A DNA stretch of 64,000 bases, taken from positions 1 to 64,000 of the IMG/VR virus record IMGVR_UViG_3300035211_000053, one strand, 5' to 3'. The stretch's first letter is position 1; every line of letters starts with the position of its first letter. This document shows, piece after piece, positions 54,962 to 62,063 of this stretch. This DNA comes from a virus. A program made the position numbers and the translations under genes. The notes under the pieces are model-generated. The model was not told the origin of the DNA and searched no databases. It was given only the letters and a program-made list of their open reading frames with translations.

Positions 54962-56525
54962 CGAACAGGCTCCTTTGCTTCATCTCCGCTGGCGTCTCGG
55001 TCTTGGGTGGTTTCCACGATGATGCGTGATGCAGCCTAGCGCGCGCGATCGTGCAGTAGGGGAATTCATCGGTGTCGTACATCTCGATTCCAATGAAGCG
55101 GATACGCTCGAGCATGCAGGCGACGCCGGTTGTACCGCTCCCAGCGAAGGGGTCGAGGCAGATGCCACCAGGGCGGGTCACGAGGCGGACTAGCCAGCGC
55201 ATGAGCTCAACGCCCTTCACGGTCGCGTGGCTGTTGCGTGCGCCGCCGCTCCGCCCAGCTCCGGTCCTCGGGAAATCGAGTGCCGCCGTTCCATCCTTGC
55301 GCCGCGTTGCCTGTCCGCGTGTCTTCTTGGGCAGATGCTCGCAACCCGTGTCCCGCTCACGTCTAGACGGTTTGGCCTGATAGAGGAATGGGGCGATGTC
55401 GTCGAGCGGACTGGCGCGGAATTGAGGGAAGAAGCGGGAGGCGAAACCAACATCTCCCGCGACAGCTGCATTGTTTCCATGCTTCCTTCCCCTACCATAG
55501 CAGACCAAATGGGCCTCAGTATCGGGACATGCTGCATTAGATCCACCATTTCTTAAAAAGCCGCTTTGCCCATCCAATTCCCGAATGGGACACCCCTCCG
55601 CGCATCGCTCTCCGCACCCATCGGAATGGCTCAGCACCACGTTGGTCGGCCAGCGCCCGGCGGGGTGACATTGGATCCCGGCACCCGGAGGCGCAGCTAT
55701 CTTCTCCTCGGTAGGCTTCGCGCTGTGCCCGCTTGCGTGCCACGATGGCGGGCGCTCCGTCCAGTCCGTTGACACGCGGCAGGCGTCGATGTGTAGGCAC
55801 CCGCAGCCATGGGTCAGCACGTTGTCGACCAGCGTGCCCTTGAACGGCTTGCGAGCAAGAAACCAAAACTCAGCGCTTGGCTTCAGTCCCGTCCCATACC
55901 CGTCCCATGCTCGCGACTCGTCACAGCCACCAGCCGTCACCGCTAGCTCGATCGGCTCGGAGTTCTCGGCACCGACCGAGTAGGTACCGCCCTTGTCCTT
56001 AGTAGACGTCCCTGCGTTGCCGCCTGCCTGGTAGGTGTGCAGGACGCGGCGTTGAGACGTGGTGCCCATCTTGCGGTCGATACCCTTGGAAACATTCAGA
56101 CTTTTCGGCATACCCGTCCCGAACAGGTGTGACACGACGTCGCGTACCTCAAACCCGGCCTGCTCAATGGCGAGGCCTGTCCAGTGCGATTTGCGGGGCA
56201 GCGCCCAGACGAAAGCGTGCCCTCCGGGCTTCAGGGCGCGGAGGCATTCGGCCATGACCAGCGTGAGCCACTGCACCCACATCGCACGCCCGCCCCTGTC
56301 GGAATCCCAATCATTCCCCATAAATCGGATCGCAGACGGTGGGTCCGTCACAATCGAGTCAACCGAGCAGTCCGGTATCAAACGCAACGCTTGCAGGCAA
56401 TCGTCGTGCAGCAAAGCCCATCTCTGCTCACCACGCAGCACGCGGGCCAAGTCAGCTTCCTGGCAGGCCCGCTCGAACCGCCAGAGATCGCGGTCGACGA
56501 GACTCAACTCTATGGAAGCTGGCAT
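54954..56525 (-). CDS. DNA methyltransferase (N4-cytosine/N6-adenine type)
   Basis: 523 aa from ATG 56525. Motif IV is DPPS (61-64; usually DPPY or DPPW), in SIVTDPPSAIRFMGNDWDSD. Motif I DPFAGSGTTG (458-467) is near the C-terminus, giving the beta-class order. A long middle insertion (about 180-420) carries many Cys/His, probably the target-recognition domain. It likely protects phage DNA from restriction. Coupled to the SLOG gene by ATGA. Confidence 0.85.
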   Translation of the reverse strand: MPASIELSLVDRDLWRFERACQEADLARVLRGEQRWALLHDDCLQALRLIPDCSVDSIVTDPPSAIRFMGNDWDSDRGGRAMWVQWLTLVMAECLRALKPGGHAFVWALPRKSHWTGLAIEQAGFEVRDVVSHLFGTGMPKSLNVSKGIDRKMGTTSQRRVLHTYQAGGNAGTSTKDKGGTYSVGAENSEPIELAVTAGGCDESRAWDGYGTGLKPSAEFWFLARKPFKGTLVDNVLTHGCGCLHIDACRVSTDWTERPPSWHASGHSAKPTEEKIAAPPGAGIQCHPAGRWPTNVVLSHSDGCGERCAEGCPIRELDGQSGFLRNGGSNAACPDTEAHLVCYGRGRKHGNNAAVAGDVGFASRFFPQFRASPLDDIAPFLYQAKPSRRERDTGCEHLPKKTRGQATRRKDGTAALDFPRTGAGRSGGARNSHATVKGVELMRWLVRLVTRPGGICLDPFAGSGTTGVACMLERIRFIGIEMYDTDEFPYCTIARARLHHASSWKPPKTETPAEMKQRSLFDD

Positions 56526-56929
56526 CACCTGACCCTCACCTCTTCCACCTCGAGCCCAACAGCCCGGAGTTTTCTGGCGCAATCGTGGGTGCCGCGGCTC
56601 TGTGAATCCGGGAAGGCAAAGCCCTTGCCATTCAGGCCTTCCTGAAGCAGCGCCTTTGCAGAGCCTGCCATGCTGGAGTTGCGGACCGGGCCCGCGCGCT
56701 TGCCTAACAGATCCCAAATAGCGTGGTGGACGTCGATGCAGACCCCTTCCTCATCGGCCAACTCTCTCGCGGCCCTATCGACTCCGGTGCGACAATCGCC
56801 CACGATGAGCAGCCCACCAGCCTTCACCTGTTGTAGAGCAGGACGGATGAGATCACGAAGCTCTGGTTGCCAACCCAGCGACGACCCTCGCCGCGTCCCC
56901 GTGATGACGATGAAGTCGAGATCATGCAT
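56525..56929 (-). CDS. SLOG (YpsA/DprA-related, DUF2493-like) nucleotide-binding protein
   Basis: 134 aa. VITGTRRGSSLGWQPELRDL, LLIVGDCRTGVDRAARELAD, IWDLLGKRAGPVRNSSMAGS form a Rossmann-like fold with a G-T-R-x-G loop, a G-x-x-x-G-V-D motif and A-G-x-x-R-N. These are typical of SLOG proteins, thought to bind NAD- or ADP-ribose-type ligands. Its role in phages is unclear. Confidence 0.7.
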   Translation of the reverse strand: MHDLDFIVITGTRRGSSLGWQPELRDLIRPALQQVKAGGLLIVGDCRTGVDRAARELADEEGVCIDVHHAIWDLLGKRAGPVRNSSMAGSAKALLQEGLNGKGFAFPDSQSRGTHDCARKLRAVGLEVEEVRVR

Positions 56930-56938
56930 GGTCTTTCC

Positions 56939-57076
56939 TTAGAACATCTGTTTGGGGTTCCCGGGTACCCTGTGCCCCGCCGGTGTTCTCCACTTCTGCC
57001 CCCATTCTGGATGTTGCCAAGAAACCACTGAGCACTGACGGAGGCCAAGCTTGTGCCTGATCTGATTCAAAGTCAC
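56939..57076 (-). CDS. 45-aa basic protein
   Basis: GTG 57076 overlaps the previous stop (GTGA). TLNQIRHKLGLRQCSVVSWQ and HPEWGQKWRTPAGHRVPGNP. Basic, with a possible HTH-like helix. Not recognised; coupling supports expression. Confidence 0.45.
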   Translation of the reverse strand: MTLNQIRHKLGLRQCSVVSWQHPEWGQKWRTPAGHRVPGNPKQMF

Positions 57077-57246
57077 CTGCGGAGCACAACGCGCCCATTG
57101 TCTCCCGTGGCGTTCCTGTAGACATCGCAATCGATGGCCTTCCGCCGTTCTCCGCCCTGGGTTTCCACTGTAACATCAGCAACGATCGAATCCTCTTCCG
57201 TGACCTCACCCTTACGCTTTCCGTGGACTTCTACTCGGATCGACAT
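57073..57246 (-). CDS. 57-aa beta-rich protein
   Basis: ATG 57246 after CGAGGAGCACTGAATACC. MSIRVEVHGKRKGEVTEEDS, IVADVTVETQGGERRKAIDC, DVYRNATGDNGRVVLRR. A compact charged beta protein; no family was recognised. Coupled by GTGA. Confidence 0.5.
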   Translation of the reverse strand: MSIRVEVHGKRKGEVTEEDSIVADVTVETQGGERRKAIDCDVYRNATGDNGRVVLRR

Positions 57247-57267
57247 GGTATTCAGTGCTCCTCGGTT

Positions 57268-57477
57268 TTAGAGTAACTGCCTCCGTTTGTTCTTCGGTTC
57301 CACCACCTCGTACCCGTGCAACCTGGCCTCCGCCTCCGCACGATCGCGGGTCGGGAAGCCGAGGCAGAGGACGGGGTGGTCGTTCTCGGTGAGAGGCCGG
57401 CCCGGTCCCTGGCTCCGTGGAAGTAGCCAGCAGAGCCACCACTGTCTGTGCTTTCTGGCGATGACAGTGCGGGTCAC
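57268..57477 (-). CDS. small basic hypothetical protein
   Basis: 69 aa from GTG 57477 (GTGA). A basic/Trp-rich start (VTRTVIARKHRQWWLCWLLP) and an alpha/beta end (HPVLCLGFPTRDRAEAEARL, HGYEVVEPKNKRRQLL). The end resembles small domains that follow a strand-helix-strand pattern. Function unknown. Confidence 0.55.
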   Translation of the reverse strand: MTRTVIARKHRQWWLCWLLPRSQGPGRPLTENDHPVLCLGFPTRDRAEAEARLHGYEVVEPKNKRRQLL

Positions 57478-57629
57478 AGTTCGTGCCTCCTGTCCCACCT
57501 CTCCTCGGTGGTTTCAGCGTAGTCCTCAAGCGAGTCCGTCCGCTCGATGAGACGCGACAGCCTGAATGACTGCCACGCTGTCCAGATGAGCGACACCAGC
57601 GCCAGGCCCGCACAAACCCAACTACCCAT
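57474..57629 (-). CDS. 51-aa membrane-anchored peptide
   Basis: ATG 57629 overlaps the preceding stop region. One hydrophobic span (WVCAGLALVSLIWTAWQSF), then a charged helix (LSRLIERTDSLEDYAETTEE). Small and coupled on both sides. Resembles phage early membrane peptides. Confidence 0.45.
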   Translation of the reverse strand: MGSWVCAGLALVSLIWTAWQSFRLSRLIERTDSLEDYAETTEERWDRRHEL

Positions 57630-57801
57630 GGCTACCTCCACGAACGACGTGTTCCTCCAGCCACTCGTGTACGGCGACTATGCAGTGGAGCCACACAGAC
57701 TCCAACTCGTACTGGACTGCCGTGCCCTTCTCATTGGCACGAGCCGCCGCATGCTGCTTGAGTCTCGCAGCGGTATCGGTGTCAAAGGTGAGCGCTCTCA
57801 C
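57622..57801 (-). CDS. 59-aa helical protein
   Basis: GTG 57801 overlaps the DUF5131 stop (GTGA). ALTFDTDTAARLKQHAAARA and YELESVWLHCIVAVHEWLEE look like an amphipathic helix pair. No family was recognised. Coupling supports expression. Confidence 0.5.
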   Translation of the reverse strand: MRALTFDTDTAARLKQHAAARANEKGTAVQYELESVWLHCIVAVHEWLEEHVVRGGSHG

Positions 57802-58787
57802 CGTCCCACCTGTACATCAGGATATTCCCTCGTCCTGAGGTCCTCAGGCCACTCGGACATGACGGCACCCTTCGAGTCGGAGATCGGATAACGTTCTGCG
57901 GCCACCGTCATTTGACGTTGTCCGTGATGTGTACGAAAACGCGCCATCAACACACCTGGGATCACCGGACAAGCTCCAAGTTGTTTAACGTGTACCGGTG
58001 TCCCCGCCGCTTGACATTGCTTGACCACCGACTGGATCCAGCCAATGCTACAGTGGCGCGCGCCGGGACCCGACTCGCCGCCCACCACCACCCAGTCCAC
58101 CCCCCTTACGTGCAGGTGGTGGTCATTGTACTCCGGGAGGCAGCACGACAGATCGACTGGCCCCAACAACGGCTCCAGTGACACCCACCGCACCGCAGCC
58201 GGGACTTGTGCGAGGTACGCCCACCGCTTCTCCAGCGCATCCTGGTTCTCGGCGCTGACCCCGACCATCACGTTGGGGAGGGGCCAGGAGATCTTCTGCG
58301 CATCGAGCACACCTTTGACCCCTATCCGGAAGGCGGACCCTAGGACTCTTTCAGAGATACTGCATGCCGGTTCTGTTTCAGCCCGTATCCACCGGTAGAA
58401 CTCCACCATCCGCTCCGGCCGCTTCGTCAGAATGAGGAACTGATGCTGCGGACACGCGGCAGCCACACCGTGAACAGCCGCAATGAACTCGAATGGCACC
58501 TTGGGATGGTACAAATCTGACATCGAGTTAACAAAGATCCGCCGAGGCTTGCGCCAGCGCAGCGGCTGCCCAAGACGATCCGAGCGCAGCTGCACTTGTC
58601 CTGACCAGTCCACGCGGCCATTGCGGACCGTCGTGAGGCCCTCGAATATATCTCCCGGATGGTCGAATCGGTGGGCGAACCGCGCCGCGTAGCAGTTCCA
58701 GCATCCGCTCTCTGGCCCGCCTACACGACTGCAGCCGGCGACAGGATTCCATACGGTAGAGCACCAGCTGATGGTTGTCTCAGCCAC
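57798..58787 (-). CDS. DUF5131 (phage Gp37/Gp68 family) protein
   Basis: 329 aa from GTG 58787 (8-nt overlap, GTGGCTGA). ISWCSTVWNPVAGCSRVGGP, ESGCWNCYAARFAHR (Cys triad), LGQPLRWRKPRRIFVNSMSD, LTKRPERMVEFY and SLEPLLGPVDLS with DWVVVGGESGPGARHCSIGW. These are the signature segments of PF07505. The Cys cluster resembles radical-SAM-type sites, but the chemistry is unproven. In other phages the family often sits near DNA-modification genes, as here. Confidence 0.85.
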   Translation of the reverse strand: MAETTISWCSTVWNPVAGCSRVGGPESGCWNCYAARFAHRFDHPGDIFEGLTTVRNGRVDWSGQVQLRSDRLGQPLRWRKPRRIFVNSMSDLYHPKVPFEFIAAVHGVAAACPQHQFLILTKRPERMVEFYRWIRAETEPACSISERVLGSAFRIGVKGVLDAQKISWPLPNVMVGVSAENQDALEKRWAYLAQVPAAVRWVSLEPLLGPVDLSCCLPEYNDHHLHVRGVDWVVVGGESGPGARHCSIGWIQSVVKQCQAAGTPVHVKQLGACPVIPGVLMARFRTHHGQRQMTVAAERYPISDSKGAVMSEWPEDLRTREYPDVQVGR

Positions 58788-59670
58788 CGTCAGTCTCCTT
58801 CGGCTCAGGAAACAGACGCTTGCCCTCCCCGTTACCCCATGCAGCATCGGCTTGTCTTCTCAGCGCGATGAGCTCAATTCGGCGCACGAGACCGGGATCC
58901 ACATTAGCTTTCGCGTAGCACGTTTGTCGCCGCGCCTCGTCACGCTCGTCTAGAGCAGCGCGGTGCTTGACTGCCAGTTCGCCGCGTTCTCGAATCGCAT
59001 CGTCTGAGTTCTTTCGATAGGCACCAAGTTTCACGCCAGCGTCGTACGGTGTAAGTGCCTCGGTCATGCGTTGCCAGTGTGCCACGCACTTCTCTAGTTC
59101 ATCGACGCGGGCCAGCGCGGCATCCCGCTCAGCCAACCCTCGCTCTGCCCGCTCAACGCGCGCATAAAGCTCGACGACGATTCGATAGTCCTTGGATTCA
59201 CCGTATCGTCTGTCCCGCTCGGCAATGTCGGCCAGTGCAGCATCACGCTCACGTCGGACGGCATCTGCGTCGGCACCGCCCTCCAGGCTCTTGCGCGCCG
59301 CAGCGATCAGCTGCCGTCGAATGCTCCGGCCCCCTGGTGTCAGACTGTCCTCGGGCACGTCTACCAGCTGGCTCCATTGGAATTCAACGTCATCGGCCAT
59401 CTCACGGCGCAAGCTCTCGTTCTCGGCCTCGAGCTTGCAGATGCGCTCCTCGGCTGCGATCCTTCTGTCGATTGCGTCATGCAAGTCGGAGACTATCGGG
59501 CCGGCGGCATCCTCCATTGCAGCGATGCGCTCTTCGAGTTCGCGGATGATAGCTACGGCTTGTTCGGCTTTGCAGTGATCACCGTCGGGAAAGGCCGCAA
59601 CGTTGGGGGCACCAATCCCTACGATACACAGACCGTACCGCCTCAACTCGTCCGCCCTGCTCTCAGCCAT
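58780..59670 (-). CDS. coiled-coil accessory protein with C-terminal LFPE motif
   Basis: 296 aa from ATG 59670 (8-nt overlap). Long charged heptads from about residue 40 to 250 (ISDLHDAIDRRIAAEERICK-like, AERGLAERDAALARVDELEK). It ends AAWGNGEGKRLFPEPKETDG, matching WGEGEGRRLFPETE of the 45197 gene. Function unknown. Confidence 0.6.
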   Translation of the reverse strand: MAESRADELRRYGLCIVGIGAPNVAAFPDGDHCKAEQAVAIIRELEERIAAMEDAAGPIVSDLHDAIDRRIAAEERICKLEAENESLRREMADDVEFQWSQLVDVPEDSLTPGGRSIRRQLIAAARKSLEGGADADAVRRERDAALADIAERDRRYGESKDYRIVVELYARVERAERGLAERDAALARVDELEKCVAHWQRMTEALTPYDAGVKLGAYRKNSDDAIRERGELAVKHRAALDERDEARRQTCYAKANVDPGLVRRIELIALRRQADAAWGNGEGKRLFPEPKETDGG

Positions 59671-59923
59671 CGTCAGTCTCCTCGTCGTCTCCGTAGTCGC
59701 TTTCGTGGCGCGCCCGCTCTTTGCGCTCAACCAGCCAATCCAGAAGTATAGCAATGGCTACGTAAGGCCACAGCAGCGTGCACCCTAACGCAACGGGCAC
59801 CCGTCCCTCCTTGGGCAGACCATTGTGGATCAACCGTTTCCACTTCCACGCAACCATGCAAACGCCAATTAGCCACCAGACCAAAAACGTTGCGTCAAAG
59901 GACAAATACCATTTGTTGCTCAT
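59663..59923 (-). CDS. two-span membrane protein
   Basis: 86 aa from ATG 59923 (ATGA). Spans FLVWWLIGVCMVAWKW and VALGCTLLWPYVAIAILLDW, then an acidic C-terminus (DYGDDEETDDG). No family was recognised. It may affect the host membrane early in infection. Confidence 0.6.
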   Translation of the reverse strand: MSNKWYLSFDATFLVWWLIGVCMVAWKWKRLIHNGLPKEGRVPVALGCTLLWPYVAIAILLDWLVERKERARHESDYGDDEETDDG

Positions 59924-60273
59924 TCGTCGGTCTCCTTCAGGCAGGCGGCGAGCAGCTCGGGGGGCAATGCTTTGACAGATGCTGACAGCATTTCTATGTC
60001 GAACGTTGTGTTTGGATCGACGTCTCGGATCCAATTGACGTCGTCATCGACAAAGGCCGAGACCTTCCTGACCAGCTTCTGCAGCGGCTCCGGAATGGCG
60101 GGGCGCATGAGGGTGTCCCACGCGGCCCAAGCTGCCTCTAATGTGGGATCCCATGCAGATGATGCCCCGCAATCGCACACGATTCTGCACCAGTTAGCAT
60201 ATGCGAGCGAGTTCTCGAAAACAGGAGCAGCATGTGCTCCCCCACACACCCGGCACTTCGCGTGGTCAGTCAT
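59920..60273 (-). CDS. Lar-like restriction alleviation/zinc protein
   Basis: 117 aa from ATG 60273. CRVCGGAHAAPVFENSLAYA then NWCRIVCDCGASSAWDPTLE and AAWAAWDTL. The two zinc knuckles followed by E-A-x-x-A-W are the pattern of Lar-type proteins, some of which relieve host type I restriction. The rest is a helical tail. Assignment by pattern. Confidence 0.6.
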   Translation of the reverse strand: MTDHAKCRVCGGAHAAPVFENSLAYANWCRIVCDCGASSAWDPTLEAAWAAWDTLMRPAIPEPLQKLVRKVSAFVDDDVNWIRDVDPNTTFDIEMLSASVKALPPELLAACLKETDE

Positions 60274-60692
60274 TGTTGGGTCCTCCTGTTGTGCTCCGCC
60301 CGGGAGCGCCGCGGGCGGACGACCGCATCGAACAGATTCTCCAGATCGATGTCCCAATCCGCATCAGGTTCTGTGCTGATCGGCCGCGACTCGGAGAGCT
60401 GGACCCTGTGGCAAAGCAGGCTGCGCACACCCTCCCACCATTGGTCCTGGGTTGGTTCACTACCCTTGAAGTAAGGAAGCTCCCTATTGTCGCACCACTG
60501 TCTGATCTTCTTCATGGTGACGTCGACCAGCGCGTAGTCCGTCTTTGTAGTCCCCTTGGGCGACTGCTTCTGAGCGACGACGCGGAAGCCGAACTGCTGT
60601 CGAGATTCGCTCCACAGAACGACACCAATGGGCACCGCAAGATCCCGGAAATCGTCTAGAACGAACGAAAGAACGGCGTACCTAGAGGACAT
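60270..60692 (-). CDS. hypothetical protein, DUF3037-like start
   Basis: 140 aa from ATG 60692. SSRYAVLSFVLDDFRDLAVP, IGVVLWSESRQQFGFRVV recalls the N-terminal strands of DUF3037 proteins (pattern Y-S-V-L-x-F...V-N-V-G-V-V-L). The remainder is helical with WWEGVRSLLCHRVQLSESRP. Function unknown. Confidence 0.5.
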   Translation of the reverse strand: MSSRYAVLSFVLDDFRDLAVPIGVVLWSESRQQFGFRVVAQKQSPKGTTKTDYALVDVTMKKIRQWCDNRELPYFKGSEPTQDQWWEGVRSLLCHRVQLSESRPISTEPDADWDIDLENLFDAVVRPRRSRAEHNRRTQQ

Positions 60693-61059
60693 GACCGCCC
60701 CTCGCTGCAGTCTCCATATCGCGCCAGTCGTCCACGCGAACGATCTCCTCGGCTTCGTCGGGACCAGGCACCTCGCGGTAGTCGAAGCCGATAGCCTCGC
60801 ACTCGAGCAACTGCTCCGCCAACTCGCCGGGGTACCATCCACCTGGGCAGTACCAGGAGCGGATACGCGCGCAGGGCAGGCAGGTCTTGCACCGCTCAAC
60901 TTCCCCATCGTAGCCACAGGTGTCGACGCGGTACCGGGTGCCAGGTCGGATGATTTCGTGGCACTCACAGCATTCGTGGGGTTTGCGCGCCACCCGTTCC
61001 TCAACGCAACTGAAGTCACACTGCTCTTCGCAGTCGCAGGCGATGATGGTCATCAGCAT
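60682..61059 (-). CDS. cysteine-rich zinc-binding protein
   Basis: 125 aa; ATG 61059 or 61053. About twelve cysteines: CDCEEQCDFSC, CCECHEII, CKTCLPCARIRSWYC. The spacing suggests two or three zinc sites. The C-terminus is acidic and helical (ELAEQLLECEAIGFDYREVP). Probably a nucleic-acid- or protein-binding early protein. Confidence 0.6.
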   Translation of the reverse strand: MLMTIIACDCEEQCDFSCVEERVARKPHECCECHEIIRPGTRYRVDTCGYDGEVERCKTCLPCARIRSWYCPGGWYPGELAEQLLECEAIGFDYREVPGPDEAEEIVRVDDWRDMETAARGGHVL

Positions 61060-61283
61060 CTCCTCAGGGTCTTCGTGGACCCGTCAGGCTTCTGGAAAAC
61101 CACAGTCCCCCCAGCCTCCCAGTGCTTGCGGCAAGCTTTCAGCACACCGCGGGCGACGGCGTCGTCGGCGCGCTCAGGCCCCCCGATGTCGCGCCATAAT
61201 AGTCGCACCAGATACCACACGAGGTAGCAGCCCGCACCAAGCCCGAGCAGTCGCCAAGCCCAGCAGTAGATCTCAAGGTACAT
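61053..61283 (-). CDS. single-span membrane protein
   Basis: 76 aa. N-terminal span YCWAWRLLGLGAGCYLVWYL followed by a charged soluble part (GGPERADDAVARGVLKACRK). It overlaps the upstream ORF. No family was recognised. Confidence 0.55.
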   Translation of the reverse strand: MYLEIYCWAWRLLGLGAGCYLVWYLVRLLWRDIGGPERADDAVARGVLKACRKHWEAGGTVVFQKPDGSTKTLRRC

Positions 61284-61464
61284 CAGCGGCTCCTTCCGCC
61301 TCCTGGCGCTGCACGGCGACGAGCCCCAACCGTATCACCTCGAGCTCGACAGACCTACGTGCCCGGTCGACGTCGGCACCGGTCCGTGCGGCCCGCGTCT
61401 CGGCCAACTGCCGCAGCAGTTCGTCGTGGACGAACGTCAGCCGCAGCATGGGGCCGTCACTCAC
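61273..61464 (-). CDS. small helical protein downstream of the repressor
   Basis: 63 aa, GTGA-type overlap with the repressor stop. LRLTFVHDELLRQLAETRAA, RTGADVDRARRSVELEVIRL. A helical, possibly dimeric protein. It is co-transcribed with the repressor and could be a regulatory partner. Confidence 0.5.
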   Translation of the reverse strand: MSDGPMLRLTFVHDELLRQLAETRAARTGADVDRARRSVELEVIRLGLVAVQRQEAEGAADVP

Positions 61465-61676
61465 CGGCCCACCTCAGGCCCGATACCGGTCAGAAGCCAC
61501 ACCAGACGACACCCAAGCGCTTGGGCCAACAATGCCGCCCGCTTGGTGGTGGTGTCAGCCCCCAGCTCCAGCTGCGAGAGCCATTGTCGGCTGGCCCCGA
61601 GTTGAGTTGCTACCTCTTCCTGCGTCAGGCCTAGGCGTTCTCTGCGCCGTCTGACCCGCGAACCGATTGATTCCAT
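61461..61676 (-). CDS. XRE-family repressor-like regulator
   Basis: 71 aa from ATG 61676. RVRRRRERLGLTQEEVATQL and GASRQWLSQLELGADTTTKR form a canonical HTH_3 (recognition helix about 29-37). Short, with no C-terminal protease domain, so it resembles small Cro/CI-type regulators. The promoter places +1 on or one base before the start codon, and a plus-strand promoter faces it. Confidence 0.8.
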   Translation of the reverse strand: MESIGSRVRRRRERLGLTQEEVATQLGASRQWLSQLELGADTTTKRAALLAQALGCRLVWLLTGIGPEVGR

Positions 61677-61683
61677 GACCAGG

Positions 61684-61712
61684 ACTATACCCGCCCAGAG
61701 GGAGCTGTGCAA
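61684..61712 (-). promoter_or_regulatory. repressor promoter (leaderless)
   Basis: On the minus strand TTGCAC (61712-61707), 17 nt, TATAGT (61689-61684), then 7 nt to ATG 61676. This resembles the lambda cI leaderless arrangement. It lies back to back with the plus-strand promoter at 61719. Confidence 0.65.
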
Positions 61713-61718
61713 GTTTTC

Positions 61719-61747
61719 TTGACAAGCCACCTGGACCGATTCATACT
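61719..61747 (+). promoter_or_regulatory. early right promoter, divergent from the repressor
   Basis: TTGACA (61719-61724), 17 nt, CATACT (61742-61747), 6 nt to ATG 61754. A perfect -35. The transcript reads the small-gene operon to the right edge. The 77 nt between the two ATGs is the likely switch region. Confidence 0.65.
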
Positions 61748-61753
61748 CGGATC

Positions 61754-62014
61754 ATGCACAGCTCACCCAGCGCAAATAGCCACGCCTGGGCATCGGCGAT
61801 ACCGCTGCGCTGGCACGCAGGTCAGGACGCGCCGGCTGTGCCGACCAACAACCACGGGGAGTACAATGGCCACAGAACAAAAGTACTATGCAACATGCAA
61901 CGGGGTCCGATACACGGGCCCACTGACGTTGGCAGAGGCCCAGCGTTACGTCGAAATGCGGCGACACGACAGGAAAAACCCGCGATTGACCGGCGAACGC
62001 AAAGATCATCCTGA
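61754..62014 (+). CDS. doubtful leaderless ORF overlapping the next gene
   Basis: The ATG lies exactly at the predicted +1 of the 61719 promoter and opens 86 codons, but most of it overlaps the better candidate at 61866 in another frame. The product is His/Pro/Ser-rich and not domain-like. It could be a short translated leader and not a stable protein. Confidence 0.25.
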   Translation: MHSSPSANSHAWASAIPLRWHAGQDAPAVPTNNHGEYNGHRTKVLCNMQRGPIHGPTDVGRGPALRRNAATRQEKPAIDRRTQRSS

Positions 62015-62063
62015 CAATCTTACCTTCGGGGCCAAACAGAATTGGGACGTGGTGCCAGCATGA
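61866..62063 (+). CDS. small hypothetical protein
   Basis: 65 aa from ATG 61866, after CACGGGGAGTACA. ATEQKYYATCNGVRYTGPLT, LAEAQRYVEMRRHDRKNPRL. A compact alpha/beta protein; stop overlaps the next start. First clear gene of the right operon. Confidence 0.55.
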   Translation: MATEQKYYATCNGVRYTGPLTLAEAQRYVEMRRHDRKNPRLTGERKDHPDNLTFGAKQNWDVVPA

